A DNA stretch of 64,000 nt from Gorsachius magnificus (taxonomy: Eukaryota > Chordata > Aves > Pelecaniformes > Ardeidae), in NCBI GenBank assembly GCA_034008185.1, contig CM067081.1, positions 18,103,821-18,167,820 of the forward strand, read 5' to 3'. The notes below the pieces were generated by a model. That model saw only the letters and a program-made list of their open reading frames with translations, was not told the origin of the DNA and did not search any database. Positions 43,201 through 55,069 of this stretch are shown here, in pieces (the first letter of the stretch is position 1; every line of letters begins with the position of its first letter). The position numbers were made by a program, and so were the translations under genes.

Positions 43201-46200
43201 TTCATAGCATCTCTACGTATTTTTCTATGCGATATTGAATGGGTTTCACTTTCAAATTCCTCCTAATTGCAATTTCTTTTGTCTCTTTCCACATTTACCT
43301 CGGATGCACTGCTGATACAACTGCCCAGAGGAGCTCAGGAGACAAGAACAACATTCTTCCCACGTCCCCTTCTCAACACCAACAACTCAAAGTAAACACG
43401 GGATGCTAAATCAAGCAACCAACTGACCAGGAAGAAAGCAAAGTGATGGGAACCAGGAGGAGCCGCAGCTCTGCCTTCCTTCTCAGCATCCAAAATAATG
43501 GTCCATGTGCAAGAAACATGAAACTGCTACACAAAATGGAGTAAGGCAACTTCCCAGTCCAGCAGACCCAGGAGAAATATCTCAGCAAGTCACAGCATAT
43601 TCTGCTGATCAGAGTTCCCACAGCAATCAAACTACAGGCTGCCCTTCCTTCCTCAGCACTGACGCAGGATTCCAGCCACCTGAGGACTTACCAGGCCTTG
43701 CATAGTGGGAAACAGCTCTATGGAAAGGCATGGTAGATGACAAGTTTTTCTTACGTGGAGAGGAAGGAAGGCTGGTACGAATCCAACAAAAAAAGAGACA
43801 AGAGACAAAGCTTTGCACAGCTATTTGCCCAGCTGCCACACAGCTTCCAGAGAAACAGTGCTAATATCATTGTTCTGGGGGCAATTCTGTCCAAATGCTC
43901 TTGCAGCATCTCAGTGCAAATCAAGATTGGTTAGGAGATTCCTACAGCACCTGAGAAACAAATGCTTGTCTGCATTAGTTATTATTAGGTATTGCAGGAC
44001 AGATTCCCTCTGAACGATTTACATGAAAGCTGGGCTTTCAAGAGCCTTACAAAGGTTAAAATAACTGATCAGGTGGAAACATCAGCAGGACACATTGCTA
44101 TCCGTGAACAGAAGCCTGTACGTAAATGAAGAAGACACATCCAGCACAGAAATAAACACTCAGAACAGTATGTTTACTGAATGTTCACCTTTTCCAAAAA
44201 AGACAGTAAGGTTATTATAAATATTCCCAGGGAAGGCTGCAGGCTTTGTTGCTTTTCTCAGAAGGCAAAATTCTATGTTCACTTACATCAATGGAAAATT
44301 CTCCCTGGGTTTTGATGGGTCTTATCTGATCCAAACTCAATGACAGTACATTAGGGTATGGCTTGGTCAGAAAGAAACACACAGGATATATTTATACAGA
44401 GTAAATAAAGAACAGGAGAGACAGATTTATGAAGCCTGATGCATTTAACTTGTGGTGCTCAAGACACCTTTCACATGGAGAAGCTCTTCAGTAGTTTTCA
44501 AAAATGAAATACCACTTTAAATGGAACAAACCGATTAAATTTGGCATACAGTTCTAAATACAATCCCTCTGGGTCTCCAGCTGAATGATACAGAAACCAT
44601 GCAAATCACCATTCTTCAAGAACTGATAAAATCCATGACTGTAAGAAGGGTATAGCTCAAGAAACCTGTCTTAGAGATCTGAAAAGGGCACTACTGAGCT
44701 TCAGAAATCCCACCAGACTCACTTAAACTTCTGAACTCAGCATTAGGTTGCAGTGACTAAAATTAAAGTCTTCCATTTGGGTAAAGAGACATTTTGGTTC
44801 TGCCAATCCAATCTCTTTTTAAATATTGATTGTTCTTACTACTACTTCACCCACTACAACCATGCTGCTAGCATGGACAGAGGAAAAACTTTGGTATAGT
44901 CACTACCAGAGCAATTCCTTAAAGAGAAAGATGCTTTCTGCCTTCCCTTAAAAAAAAATAAAAATAAAGCAATGTAAATATAAACAGTAAATTAAACTGG
45001 ACAGCAACTAATCAAGATAAGCAAAATAAGAGCAGGACCACAAAGTTAACACAATATCCAGTGCCTGCCTACCTTGTTAAAGCTCATACAAAATTTGAAA
45101 CAGGTACTGTCAAAGGCTGGGTACAATCTAGACTTTCTAAAGGCTTCTGATAAAAATCTCTCAAGCAGTTATTACAGAAACAGCTGCTGCTATTGCAGCT
45201 ACAGATTTCTGTTTCTTAACCAAGACAGATTAGAAATAGATCAACAGATAAGAAGTAAAAGTGCAGGAAAAAATGGTCAATTATCAGCCTAAGAGATAAG
45301 TAACAGCAGCATACCTCTTTCTATCAGTTCTAAGACAATCATCAGTCATACATATTTCAAAAGATCTAGTAGAGTTTTTCTTTGTAACACTGCTATGCTT
45401 TCAAGGCTTAAGAGAGTCACAGCTTTTCTTTAGAGATCAAAGCACTTAACATCTGCAGGCTGATGTGATGAATATGTGTTCAGATGAACAGAAGTTAGGC
45501 AGAAGTCAAGGATGATCCACACGCAGCCCCACTTTTTAACCTTGAGCCACAAAACCAACACAAAACCCTGAAGCTTCCTTTCTGCAGGTATGAAGTCAGG
45601 AGCCTAGCCAGAGCATCACAGCAGCTCTCAGTGTTTATACCAGCCTTCTGCCAGGCCAAGGCATAGGGATGAGAAGCAGAGTAAGGTACTCAAGGAGGAA
45701 AAGCAGAAGCTAAGGAGAAGAGAATGACAAGCCTAGGGCTTCCACATCAGGGCTGGATATTAGGAAAATGGGACAGAACAACATAAATCATAGTATGGTG
45801 CCAAGACAACACACCTTTTAGGAAAACTACTGCTGCGCTTCACCCTCTGGCATGGGCCAGTGGTGTCCCACAGCAGTCTTGACAAAGATGATGATGAGGG
45901 ACTGCAGGGCGTCACTAGCTGTTTATTGGGGGTAAGATCTGCAGCCAGGAAGGGAAAATTCTTTTATGGGTACTCTGATAGCACTACTTAGCTTGTTACA
46001 GAAATGCTACCTCTGTATTCCTAAAATTCTAATGAATCAAGGCTTACATGACAGCACGTAAAACAGCAAATTAGGAAAAGTGAAGAAACAGAAATCTCAA
46101 TATTGAGCAAGCTCCTGCTGCAAACCTGCAAAAGGAAATGTGACACAGGCTTTAACTAGGATTTTCTGAGACAGCTGCAAACTTGGCCAGGCTCCTACGA

Positions 46201-49200
46201 TGAAACACTGTAAAATTATGTATCTTTAGAGACACCAAATGGAGGCACTGAAAATAACACCTAACTCAAATAAAAACAGAAAGTTGTCAACAGAAAGGAT
46301 TGTTCTTTGTTTTGCAGTACTTTGTTCAAACTCATGGACACGGGACATATGGTTTGCCATTAAGCCTAATAAAAATCACTCTGAACTAAGTTTACCCCAT
46401 TGTTTTTCTTCTACTACGACAACTTCCAGATTAAAGAAAGTTGTACTCAATAACACAACACTGAAACCGATATTCATTAATATTTTTCAGTGTATCAGAT
46501 CCTATATGGAAAGGGTGAATGTGATGATTTATAAAACACCATTACAAGCCCACAGGGCATTCTGAAAGTCTCACTTTATTCAGCAGTTTCCCAGGAGACA
46601 CCAAAGAAATGGGTCAAAACTAAAGAAGAGATTAGCCCGAGACCCTCACTTTTACCTGGAGTATTATGGGACAAGACGCATCAGGTCTCATTGTTTTGCC
46701 CTCAAACTATTTAGTCGTTTCTATAAGCAAGGAAGTACATAGTACTAGTGAGATTTTTTTCCTTCAAATCAGCTTTAATCTGTCTTGTAAACGCCCAAAA
46801 CACAATGTATTGCACCAATTAGAACAAAATTGAGCCACTTGACAGAACTGTTCCATATGACTGAGATAGGAAAGAGAATCTTGCACCTACATTTCTGCCT
46901 CATTTCATACAAGCTTAAGAACTTGGATTGCTGTAGGTTATCTGATGCAAGACAAATGCAGCATTGTGAAGAATCGTGCCCTTATTTTCTTCTCAATATT
47001 GTTTGTTTGAATTTAAAATGAACATATATGCCACATGGCAATAACTATTCCTTTTTCAACATAAATCACGTTTGCAAAAACGAATCAGACTTGCAATGAT
47101 TCCTCTAACAAAACAGTACAAAGTGCTTTGTTACTGGATAAACTAATTCGCCACTAAGGAAGAGACTGATTCTCAGTAAGGTGATTTAGGCTGCAAGGTA
47201 TCACAGAAAATGGCATTGGCACAAACTGCAGTTGGAGACATGTCGCTAGTGGTGTACCCTAGGGGTTGATACTGGGGCTAACACATCTTCATTAATGACC
47301 TAGATGATGGGGCAGAGTGCACCCTCACCAAGCTTACAGTCAACACAAAACTGGGAGGAGCGGCTGATAGACCAGATGGTTGTGTCACCACTCACGGGGA
47401 CCTGGACAGGCTGGAGAACCGGTGCCAACAGGAACCTCATGAAGTTCAACAGAGGGTGCTGACAGGAGGTTGGCAAATGTGACACCCATCTACAAGAAGT
47501 GCCAGAAGGAGGATCCAGGGAACTACAGACCAGTCAGCCTGACCTCGTTACTGGGAAAGATTATGGAACAGTTAGTCTTGAGTGTGCTCACCAGGCATAT
47601 GCAGGACAATCAGCGGATCAGGCCCAGCCAGCATGGGTTCATGAAAGACAGATCCTGCCTGACCAACCTGATCTCCTTCTATGACCAGGTGACGCACCTG
47701 GTGGATGAGGGAAAGGCTGCGGATGTTGTCTACCTGGACATTAGTAAAGCCTTTGACACTATTTCCTACAGCATTCTCCTGGAAAAACTGGCTGCCGATG
47801 GCCTGGACAGGGATATTCTTTGCTGAGTAAAAAACTGGCTGGATGACCAAGCCCAGAGAGGGGATTGAGTATACCCTCAGTAAGTTTGCAGATGACACCA
47901 AACTGGGTGGGAGTGTTGATCTGCTCAAGGGGAGGAGGGCTCTGCAAAGGGACCAGAAAAGGCTGGATCCATGGGCCGAGGCCAACTGTATGAAGTTCAA
48001 CAAGATCAAGTGCCGGGTCCTGCACTTTGGTCACAACAACCCCATGCAACGCTACAGGCTTGGGGAAGAGTGGCTGGAAAGCTGCCCAGCAGAAAAAGAC
48101 CTGAGGGTACTGATTGACAGCTGGCTGAATATGAGCCAGCAGTGTGCCCAGGTGGCCAAGAAGGCCAATGGCATCCTGGCTTGTATCAGGAATAGTGTGG
48201 CCAGTAGGAGTAGGGAAGTGATCGTGCCCCTGTACTTGGCACTGGTGAGGCTGCACCTCGAATACTGTGTTCAGTTTTGGGCCCCTCACTACAAGACGTT
48301 GCATTGCCGGAGCATGTGCGGGGGAGAGCAAAGCTGGTGAAGGGTCTGGAGCACAAGTCTGATGAGGAGTGGCTGAGGGAACTGGGGTTGTTTAGCCTGG
48401 AGAAGAGGAGGCTGAGGGGAGACTTTGTCACCCTCTACAACTGCCTGAAAGGAGGCTGTAGCAAAGTGGGGGGTCAGCCTCTCTCTCCCTGGTAACAGGC
48501 GATAGAATGAGGGGAAATGGCCTGAAGTTGTGCCAGGGCAGGTTTAGGCTAGACATTAGGAACAATTTTTTCAGTGAAAAGGTTGTCAAGCATTGGCACA
48601 GGCTGCCCAGGGAAGTAGTCGAGTCCCTGTCCCTGGAGGTATTTGAAAGATGGGTAGACAAGGTGCTTAGGGACATGGTTTAGTTGTTGGATGGCAGTGT
48701 TAGGTTAACAGTTGGACTTGATGATCTTAAAGGTCTTTTCCAACCTAAACAATTCTACAATTCTAAGTGTAAAGTCCTGCACCTGGCCAGGAATAACCCC
48801 ACGTATCAGCTAGAAAGCACCTTTGCCAAAAAAGACCTTGGGGTCCTGGTGGACAAGAAGTTGAACACGAGCAACCAATGTACTCTTACAAAAAGAGAGG
48901 CCAACAGCCTCCTAGGTTACATCAGAAAGAGTATTGCCAGCAGGTCAAGGAGAGAATCCTTCCTCTCTACTCAGCACTGGTCAGGATACATCTAGAGTAC
49001 TGTGGCCAGTACTGGGACTGGACTTCCCACTACAAGATATGGACTTAGTGGAGCAAGTCCAGCACAGGGACATGAAGATAATTAAGAAGTATCTTTAGAT
49101 GAGGAGATGCTGGGAGAGCTGGGACTGATCAGCTCGGAGAAGAGATGGCTCAGGCTCCAATAAGATGTCTCTTATCAATGTATATAAACACTTGATGGAG

Positions 49201-52200
49201 AGAATGAAGAGGAGGGAGCCAGACTCTTCCTGGTAGTGTCCACCAACAGGACAAGAGACAATGAGCACAATTTAAACCCATGTGATTCTATTGGAAAACA
49301 ACAGGGGTTTTTATTGAGTGGGAGGTCAAACACTGGAACAGGTTGCCCAGAGAGGTTCTGGAGTCTCCACCTGCAGAGATATTGGAAACACATAGAATCA
49401 TAGAATGTTTTGGGTTGGAAGGGACCCCTAGAGGTCATCTACTCCAACCCCCCTGCAGTGAGCAGGGACACCGCTAACTAGATCAGGTTGCTCAGAGCCC
49501 CATCCAACCCGGCCTTGACATAGTCTTGGAAAACGTGCTTTAGCTGGCCCTTCTTGAGAAGGGGCCTTGGAATAGATGACCTCAAAAGGTCCCTCCCAAC
49601 CTAAACAATTCTGTGGTTCTGTGAAGATGTTACAAGAAGTTTGAGAACGTATGCTGATAGCTAAGGCACTAGGCTAGGAAGGCACTTATATTTCTACTAC
49701 ATTGCAGCCTAATTTATTCAGGTGAAAAAAAAAAATAGTCACACTACAGAGAGAATAGTCAGATACCAGTTTGCTGCTGTATACGCAATTATTTATTATC
49801 AGAGTGTGCAAATTTTGTACATGGTAAGCTTTAGTAGGAATCAAGTAGGGGGCTTCACTCCTAAAATAGCTAACTCATATTACTGCAACTGATGTTTACA
49901 TTTTAAAATCAGATTAAGAGCCAAGTATACAAAAACAGATTAAAGAAATCATTAAAAGCACCAGAAAGAAAAGCCATTAAATAATGCAGCATTTCATGGG
50001 CTTACTGGCTTGTTTTACTATATGTGTACTTCAATGGTCTGCACCTGAAAAGTGCATTAGTGGCCTATTAGGAAAAAGCACCGAAACTTGGGAGCTATCT
50101 AACAGACAGTATCCAATGCCTATGCCTGAAATATCTAGAAATGGCCCAAGTCTGGCTGTTTCCCTGATTGAAATGTACACACTCCAATTTTTAAGAGCAT
50201 CATAATGCTCCAGGCAGTCCACTTTCCAGAAAGGTTTATATTTCTCAGGTGATCGAAATCATTCTGGCTTTTGGCCACCTCTGAGACCATCACAAAGGTG
50301 TGCTGTAATATAGTCATCTAGAAATGCACTGCCTATGGTGCTTCATCAATGAAGTAACAGAGCATCTGTGCCAGAGTTGGCCTTTTAATTGAAATGGAAA
50401 GGGTAAGAAAGCCTGGGGCTGCAGGCTGAAGCAGAACATGTGAAATTACAGCACCAACATAGTTTTTCCAAAATAAAGTAACTTTTTATGTAGAAGATCA
50501 ACATAGGAACAGCTGTAAGTTGGGGTCATCTACTGTTGCTGTGCTGCTCTGAATGCTCACCACATATTAGAAAAATTAAACTTAGGATGGATAAACTACA
50601 CAAGATCAATTAAAGCCCTTCTTCTAGAGAAACTGTGTGAAAGAAATGGACTTTCCCATGTGCTACCCAGCATGGAGGTGTTGGCACGGTTAAAGACAAC
50701 ACTGCAGTTGAACCGAGGAGAATACCCTATCTCTCGGACAAGGCTAAGTGCAGAAGCCACATGAGGAAGTAGGCCCTAGATTGGGAGATTCCAAAATAAA
50801 AGTAGTAAGAACTCTACTGCCACTGTGCATACCACCCTCACAACTAATCCCAGATGTTCTACTCAAGTGGATGCTTTTGTGAGTGGTGGACAAATACATT
50901 TATGGTCAGGCTGAGAAGACTCAACACTGACACCCCCTTTCCAAGCAACCAAGGATACAGATGTGCCACTGCCACAGATGTTAATGAAAAGCTATCCTTC
51001 CTTAGACTCCCCCCTAGTCCCAGGAGCTCCACATCCAGTACACAACTTGCAAGAAGAAAAGAGGAAGTCTATGCCAGAGCCCAGACTAAAGATTCAAAAA
51101 AATGTGAGTGCTCAGAATATCCAGCTATGTTCCCTTCTCTGCCTAAAGAGTAAGACGAACTGAGAGCAATAATCAAAGTTGGTTTGTAACAGGAGAATGC
51201 TATCAGTAATACAGGCACAACTCTAAGCACACGCATCTGTGTCCTCTACACACCACTGCCAGGAAAACCAAGTAGCAGGTTAGACAATTCTCATACAGCA
51301 TTCATAGCTTCTCAGTGGAAAGATTCAAAAGTCAAACCTTTATTAACCACTGCGCTAACCTGTCGTTGGCCTTTTTAAGCTTCTAGTACCATGGAAACAC
51401 ACAGCAATATGTGTTACTCCCCTGTCACAAAAAGCCCAAGACAGTAATGGAAGCAGGCCTTGCAGATGTGTAGAATACACTCCCAATAAACACATAGGAA
51501 GATGGGATGGCCAAATAGCAAAGACTTGCTGCAGTAGTGCTTAAAGCAGAGAAAGTAACAGTAAATTTGTAAAACAGGGATGGGCACAGATGCAGCAGAT
51601 GAATCTAAAAATAAAGACACTAATTAGAGCACTGAACCTAGATTACATGGACTGATTGCAGCCCTAATATTGATATATTACATGACTACGTGCTAGTTCA
51701 CTGTTCTTCCATTTCCCTTCCCAAGTCTCTGTCTATAGCATCTGTGTATGTTGGAAGCTCATGACAGAGTCTACACCTGCCTGCACCATGACTAGCTCAG
51801 CAGGGTTCAGACTCTGACTGGACCTTCTATGGGTATATATCTACATTAGCCTATTGTAAATGTATTGAATATAAAAACAATCATAGAACCATAGAATTGT
51901 TTAGGTTGGAAAAGACCTTTAAGATCATCAAGTCCAACTGTTAACCTAACACTGCCATCCAACAACTAAACCATGTCCCTAAGCACCTTGTCTACCCATC
52001 TTTCAAATACCTCCAGGGACGGGGACTCGACTACTTCCCTGGGCAGCCTGTGCCAATGCTTGACAACCTTTTCACTGAAAAAATTGTTCCTAATGTCTAG
52101 CCTAAACCTGCCCTGGCACAACTTCAGGCCATTTCCCCTCATTCTATCGCCTGTTACCAGGGAGGAGAGGCTGACCCCCCACTTTGCTACAGCCTCCTTT

Positions 52201-55033
52201 CAGGCAGTTGTAGAGGGCGACAAAGTCTCCCCTCAGCCTCCTCTTCTCCAGGCTAAACAACCCCAGTTCCCTGTCGTAGTTTAACCCGGCTGGCAACTCA
52301 GCACCACGCAGCCGCTCGCTCATTCCCCCCCCTCCCTCAGTGGGATGGGGGAGAGAATCGGGAAGGGGAAAAAGGTTAGAGCCGAGGGCTGAGATAAAGG
52401 CAGTTTAGTGAGAGAAAATAATAATAATAGTAATAATGAGAATGGTAACAAAATATACAGAATATACAAAACAAATGATGCACAATGCAATTGCTCACCA
52501 CCCGCCAACCGATGCCCAGCCCGTCCCGAGCAGCAATCAGTACCCGAGCGACCGACCGACCCACCAACCCCCCCCCCCCCCGAGCATGACGTTCTATGGT
52601 ATGGAATAGCTCTTTGGACAGTTTGGGTCCTAGCTGTGCTGTACTCCCAGCTTGTTATGCACCTGGCCGAGCAGGAGAAGCTCAAAAAGTCCTTGAGCAG
52701 TCTGAGCACTGCTTGGCAACAACTAAAAACATCAGCGTGTTATCAACATTCTTCTAGCACTGAAATCCAAAGCACAGCACTATGCTAGCTTCTGTGAAGA
52801 AAATTAACTCTATCCCAGCCGAAACCAGGACATTCCCTCAGCCACTCCTCATCAGACTTGTGCTCCAGACCCTTCACCAGCTTTGCTCTCCCCCGCACAT
52901 GCTCCGGCAATGCAACGTCTTGTAGTGAGGGGCCCAAAACTGAACACAGTATTCGAGGTGCAGCCTCACCAGTGCCAAGTACAGGGGCACGATCACTTCC
53001 CTACTCCTACTGGCCACACTATTCCTGATACAAGCCAGGATGCCATTGGCCTTCTTGGCCACCTGGGCACACTGCTGGCTCATATTCAGCCAGCTGTCAA
53101 TCAGTACCCTCAGGTCTTTTTCTGCTGGGCAGCTTTCCAGCCACTCTTCCCCAAGCCTGTAGCGCTGCATGGGGTTGTTGTGACCAAAGTGCAGGACCCG
53201 GCACTTGACCTTGTTGAACCTCATACAGTTGACCTGTAGGAGGATAATGGGAGGCTTACGCAGACCAGAGGGAACAGGGGATGACACAAAAAAAGGGAAG
53301 TAGAAACATAAGCAGGAGTGATATGCTTTCTAAGATGAATACAGAAAGAAGGAAGGTTGATGGAGAACTGGATGCTAAGATTTAAAAATAGGGTATCACT
53401 GATATCACTGGCAAATCTTCCAGTGACATCTCATTGCAGTTACTTATTTAATTAGTGTATCACATTACCTTACATGCTTGATATTAAACTCAGAAGAATG
53501 TGAACAGATACCATGGAAAAAATCAAACTAAATTTTATTAAACAATATAAAAATGAAAGATCCCAGTAAAGCATCATCAAAACACATACAAACATTGTTT
53601 ACCTCAGCTCCTAAACTGAGAGAAATTATTTCATCCTCAAAAGCAGAATGTGTATCAATATGAGGAGGAATTCCTGCATAAGAAAAACAAACAAAAAAAT
53701 GTCAGTATAATAGTAACAGAGTGGTATCTTTGTTAGCAAGCTCTATTTCCATGGACGTCCATACAGAAATCTGGGATCTATGGTTGAACAAAACATCATA
53801 AAGGAGGGAGTTACCTTGCAAAAGAATTCAGGACAACTGTCTAATCTACACACCCAGCTTAGATGCACACAGTTAACACAAGTGTCCTGTATAATCAGTG
53901 GAAATAGCTAGAAGACAGTTCAGAGCACCCAAAGACCTCACTTACCCTCTGAGACTCATAATGCTCTCCTCGCTGCAAAGAGCACCTGAAATCACTATGC
54001 TCTCCCCTTAGGCAGCTTAGCACTAACAGTTATGCTACATTAGGTGATTTTGGGCTTTAGTTCACCGTGATCATGTATTTTTTCTTCACTTTCTTCACAG
54101 AGGAGGAGTCATCCCAAATATTCCCTTTACTGCTAAGCAAATGACTGTGCTAAGGGCTTAAACTTCAGAATTAGGACCTACTATCATGAACGCAGGCACT
54201 GTCAGGGTCAAACCCTGCTTCTGCTTTGCAATTCCCAGAACTCCACACACCATTGCTAGGTTAACCCCTGGGTAGTACATCAGTCACTGTGCATATGAGT
54301 AACCACACATAGCTGAGAATTGCCAAAAGGAGAGCAATTTTTGTAATTTTTATTTCAGATCTGCTAATTGGAAAGAAACTGCCATTCACCACAGCATGTC
54401 ACACATTTAACACCAAGTGCTGAAACAGCAGTGCGCATGCCGCAGCAAGATCTCACCACATGGTGGGGAACTGTAGCCAGCAGTGGAGCAAGACCAGCAG
54501 ACAGCTCAGGAGAGCTGCAACTACACCGTCCTTTGACACCATATCAGGCTCAGACAGATAGAGTAACTCCTCTGCAATCCAGACCAAAACAGTTGTTTTC
54601 TTATTAAAAGCTCTAGCCACATTTGGTTTGGACACTATCAAATTTCTGAGCTGAAAACATTTTTTTCCCCTAACAGTGTCAGTCAGCCCTACAAAGTACC
54701 CTTACTATATGCCAGATTTTACCTCCAGATATAAATATTCTGAATTCTGTTAGTTTCAGTGAAAACAATACAAGTGTTTTATATGGCCAGTATTTAATGA
54801 TAAAAAAAAATCAGCAAGACTTGAAAACCAAGGACACATTTAATGTGTCTTAAAGTGTGGCCGCTACAGCTTAGATACCCAAAGTCATCAGTCACTTCTT
54901 AAAATCTCAAGTGTAATTTCCAGTGACAATCTGGCTTGGAACACAGATACTAATGGTATTAATCTGACTGCACTCTTTGCTCATTCACACCCTAACAATT
55001 TGCACTTAAGAGAGGATATTTTGCTTTGTTGTT

Positions 55034-55069
<36 letters not shown>

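Larger units (their letters stand above)
47228..49624 (+). mobile_element. Older CR1 LINE interrupted by two later CR1 insertions
   Basis: The host element survives in three pieces: 47228-47456, 48765-49381 and about 49533-49624. Removing 47457-48764 joins atgaagttcaacagaggg to aagtgtaaagtcctgcacct in one reading frame (MKFNRG then KCKVLHL), exactly as in intact CR1 ORF2. The catalytic FADD region is degraded (at 47330-47345), and the 3' end (ggtccctcccaacctaaac, then ttctgtggttctgtga) is still recognisable. It lies antisense to ALKBH8 in the large intron. Confidence 0.88.
32769..53602 (-). other. ALKBH8 large intron, 20.8 kb
   Basis: Separates the HxD exon from the distal-histidine exon. 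32769-47227 is mostly unique AT-rich DNA apart from the GC-rich block at 38110-38460 and simple repeats. 47228-49624 and 51884-53234 are CR1/LTR clusters. I found no nested gene on either strand; the frames outside repeats are short and lack domains. Confidence 0.85.

Noticed and set aside
47572..48331. Long minus-strand frames opposite the CR1 (145 and 190 residues), repeated at 52883-53239
   Set aside because: They are reverse-complement shadows of CR1 ORF2; the repeated match only reflects the duplicated CR1.
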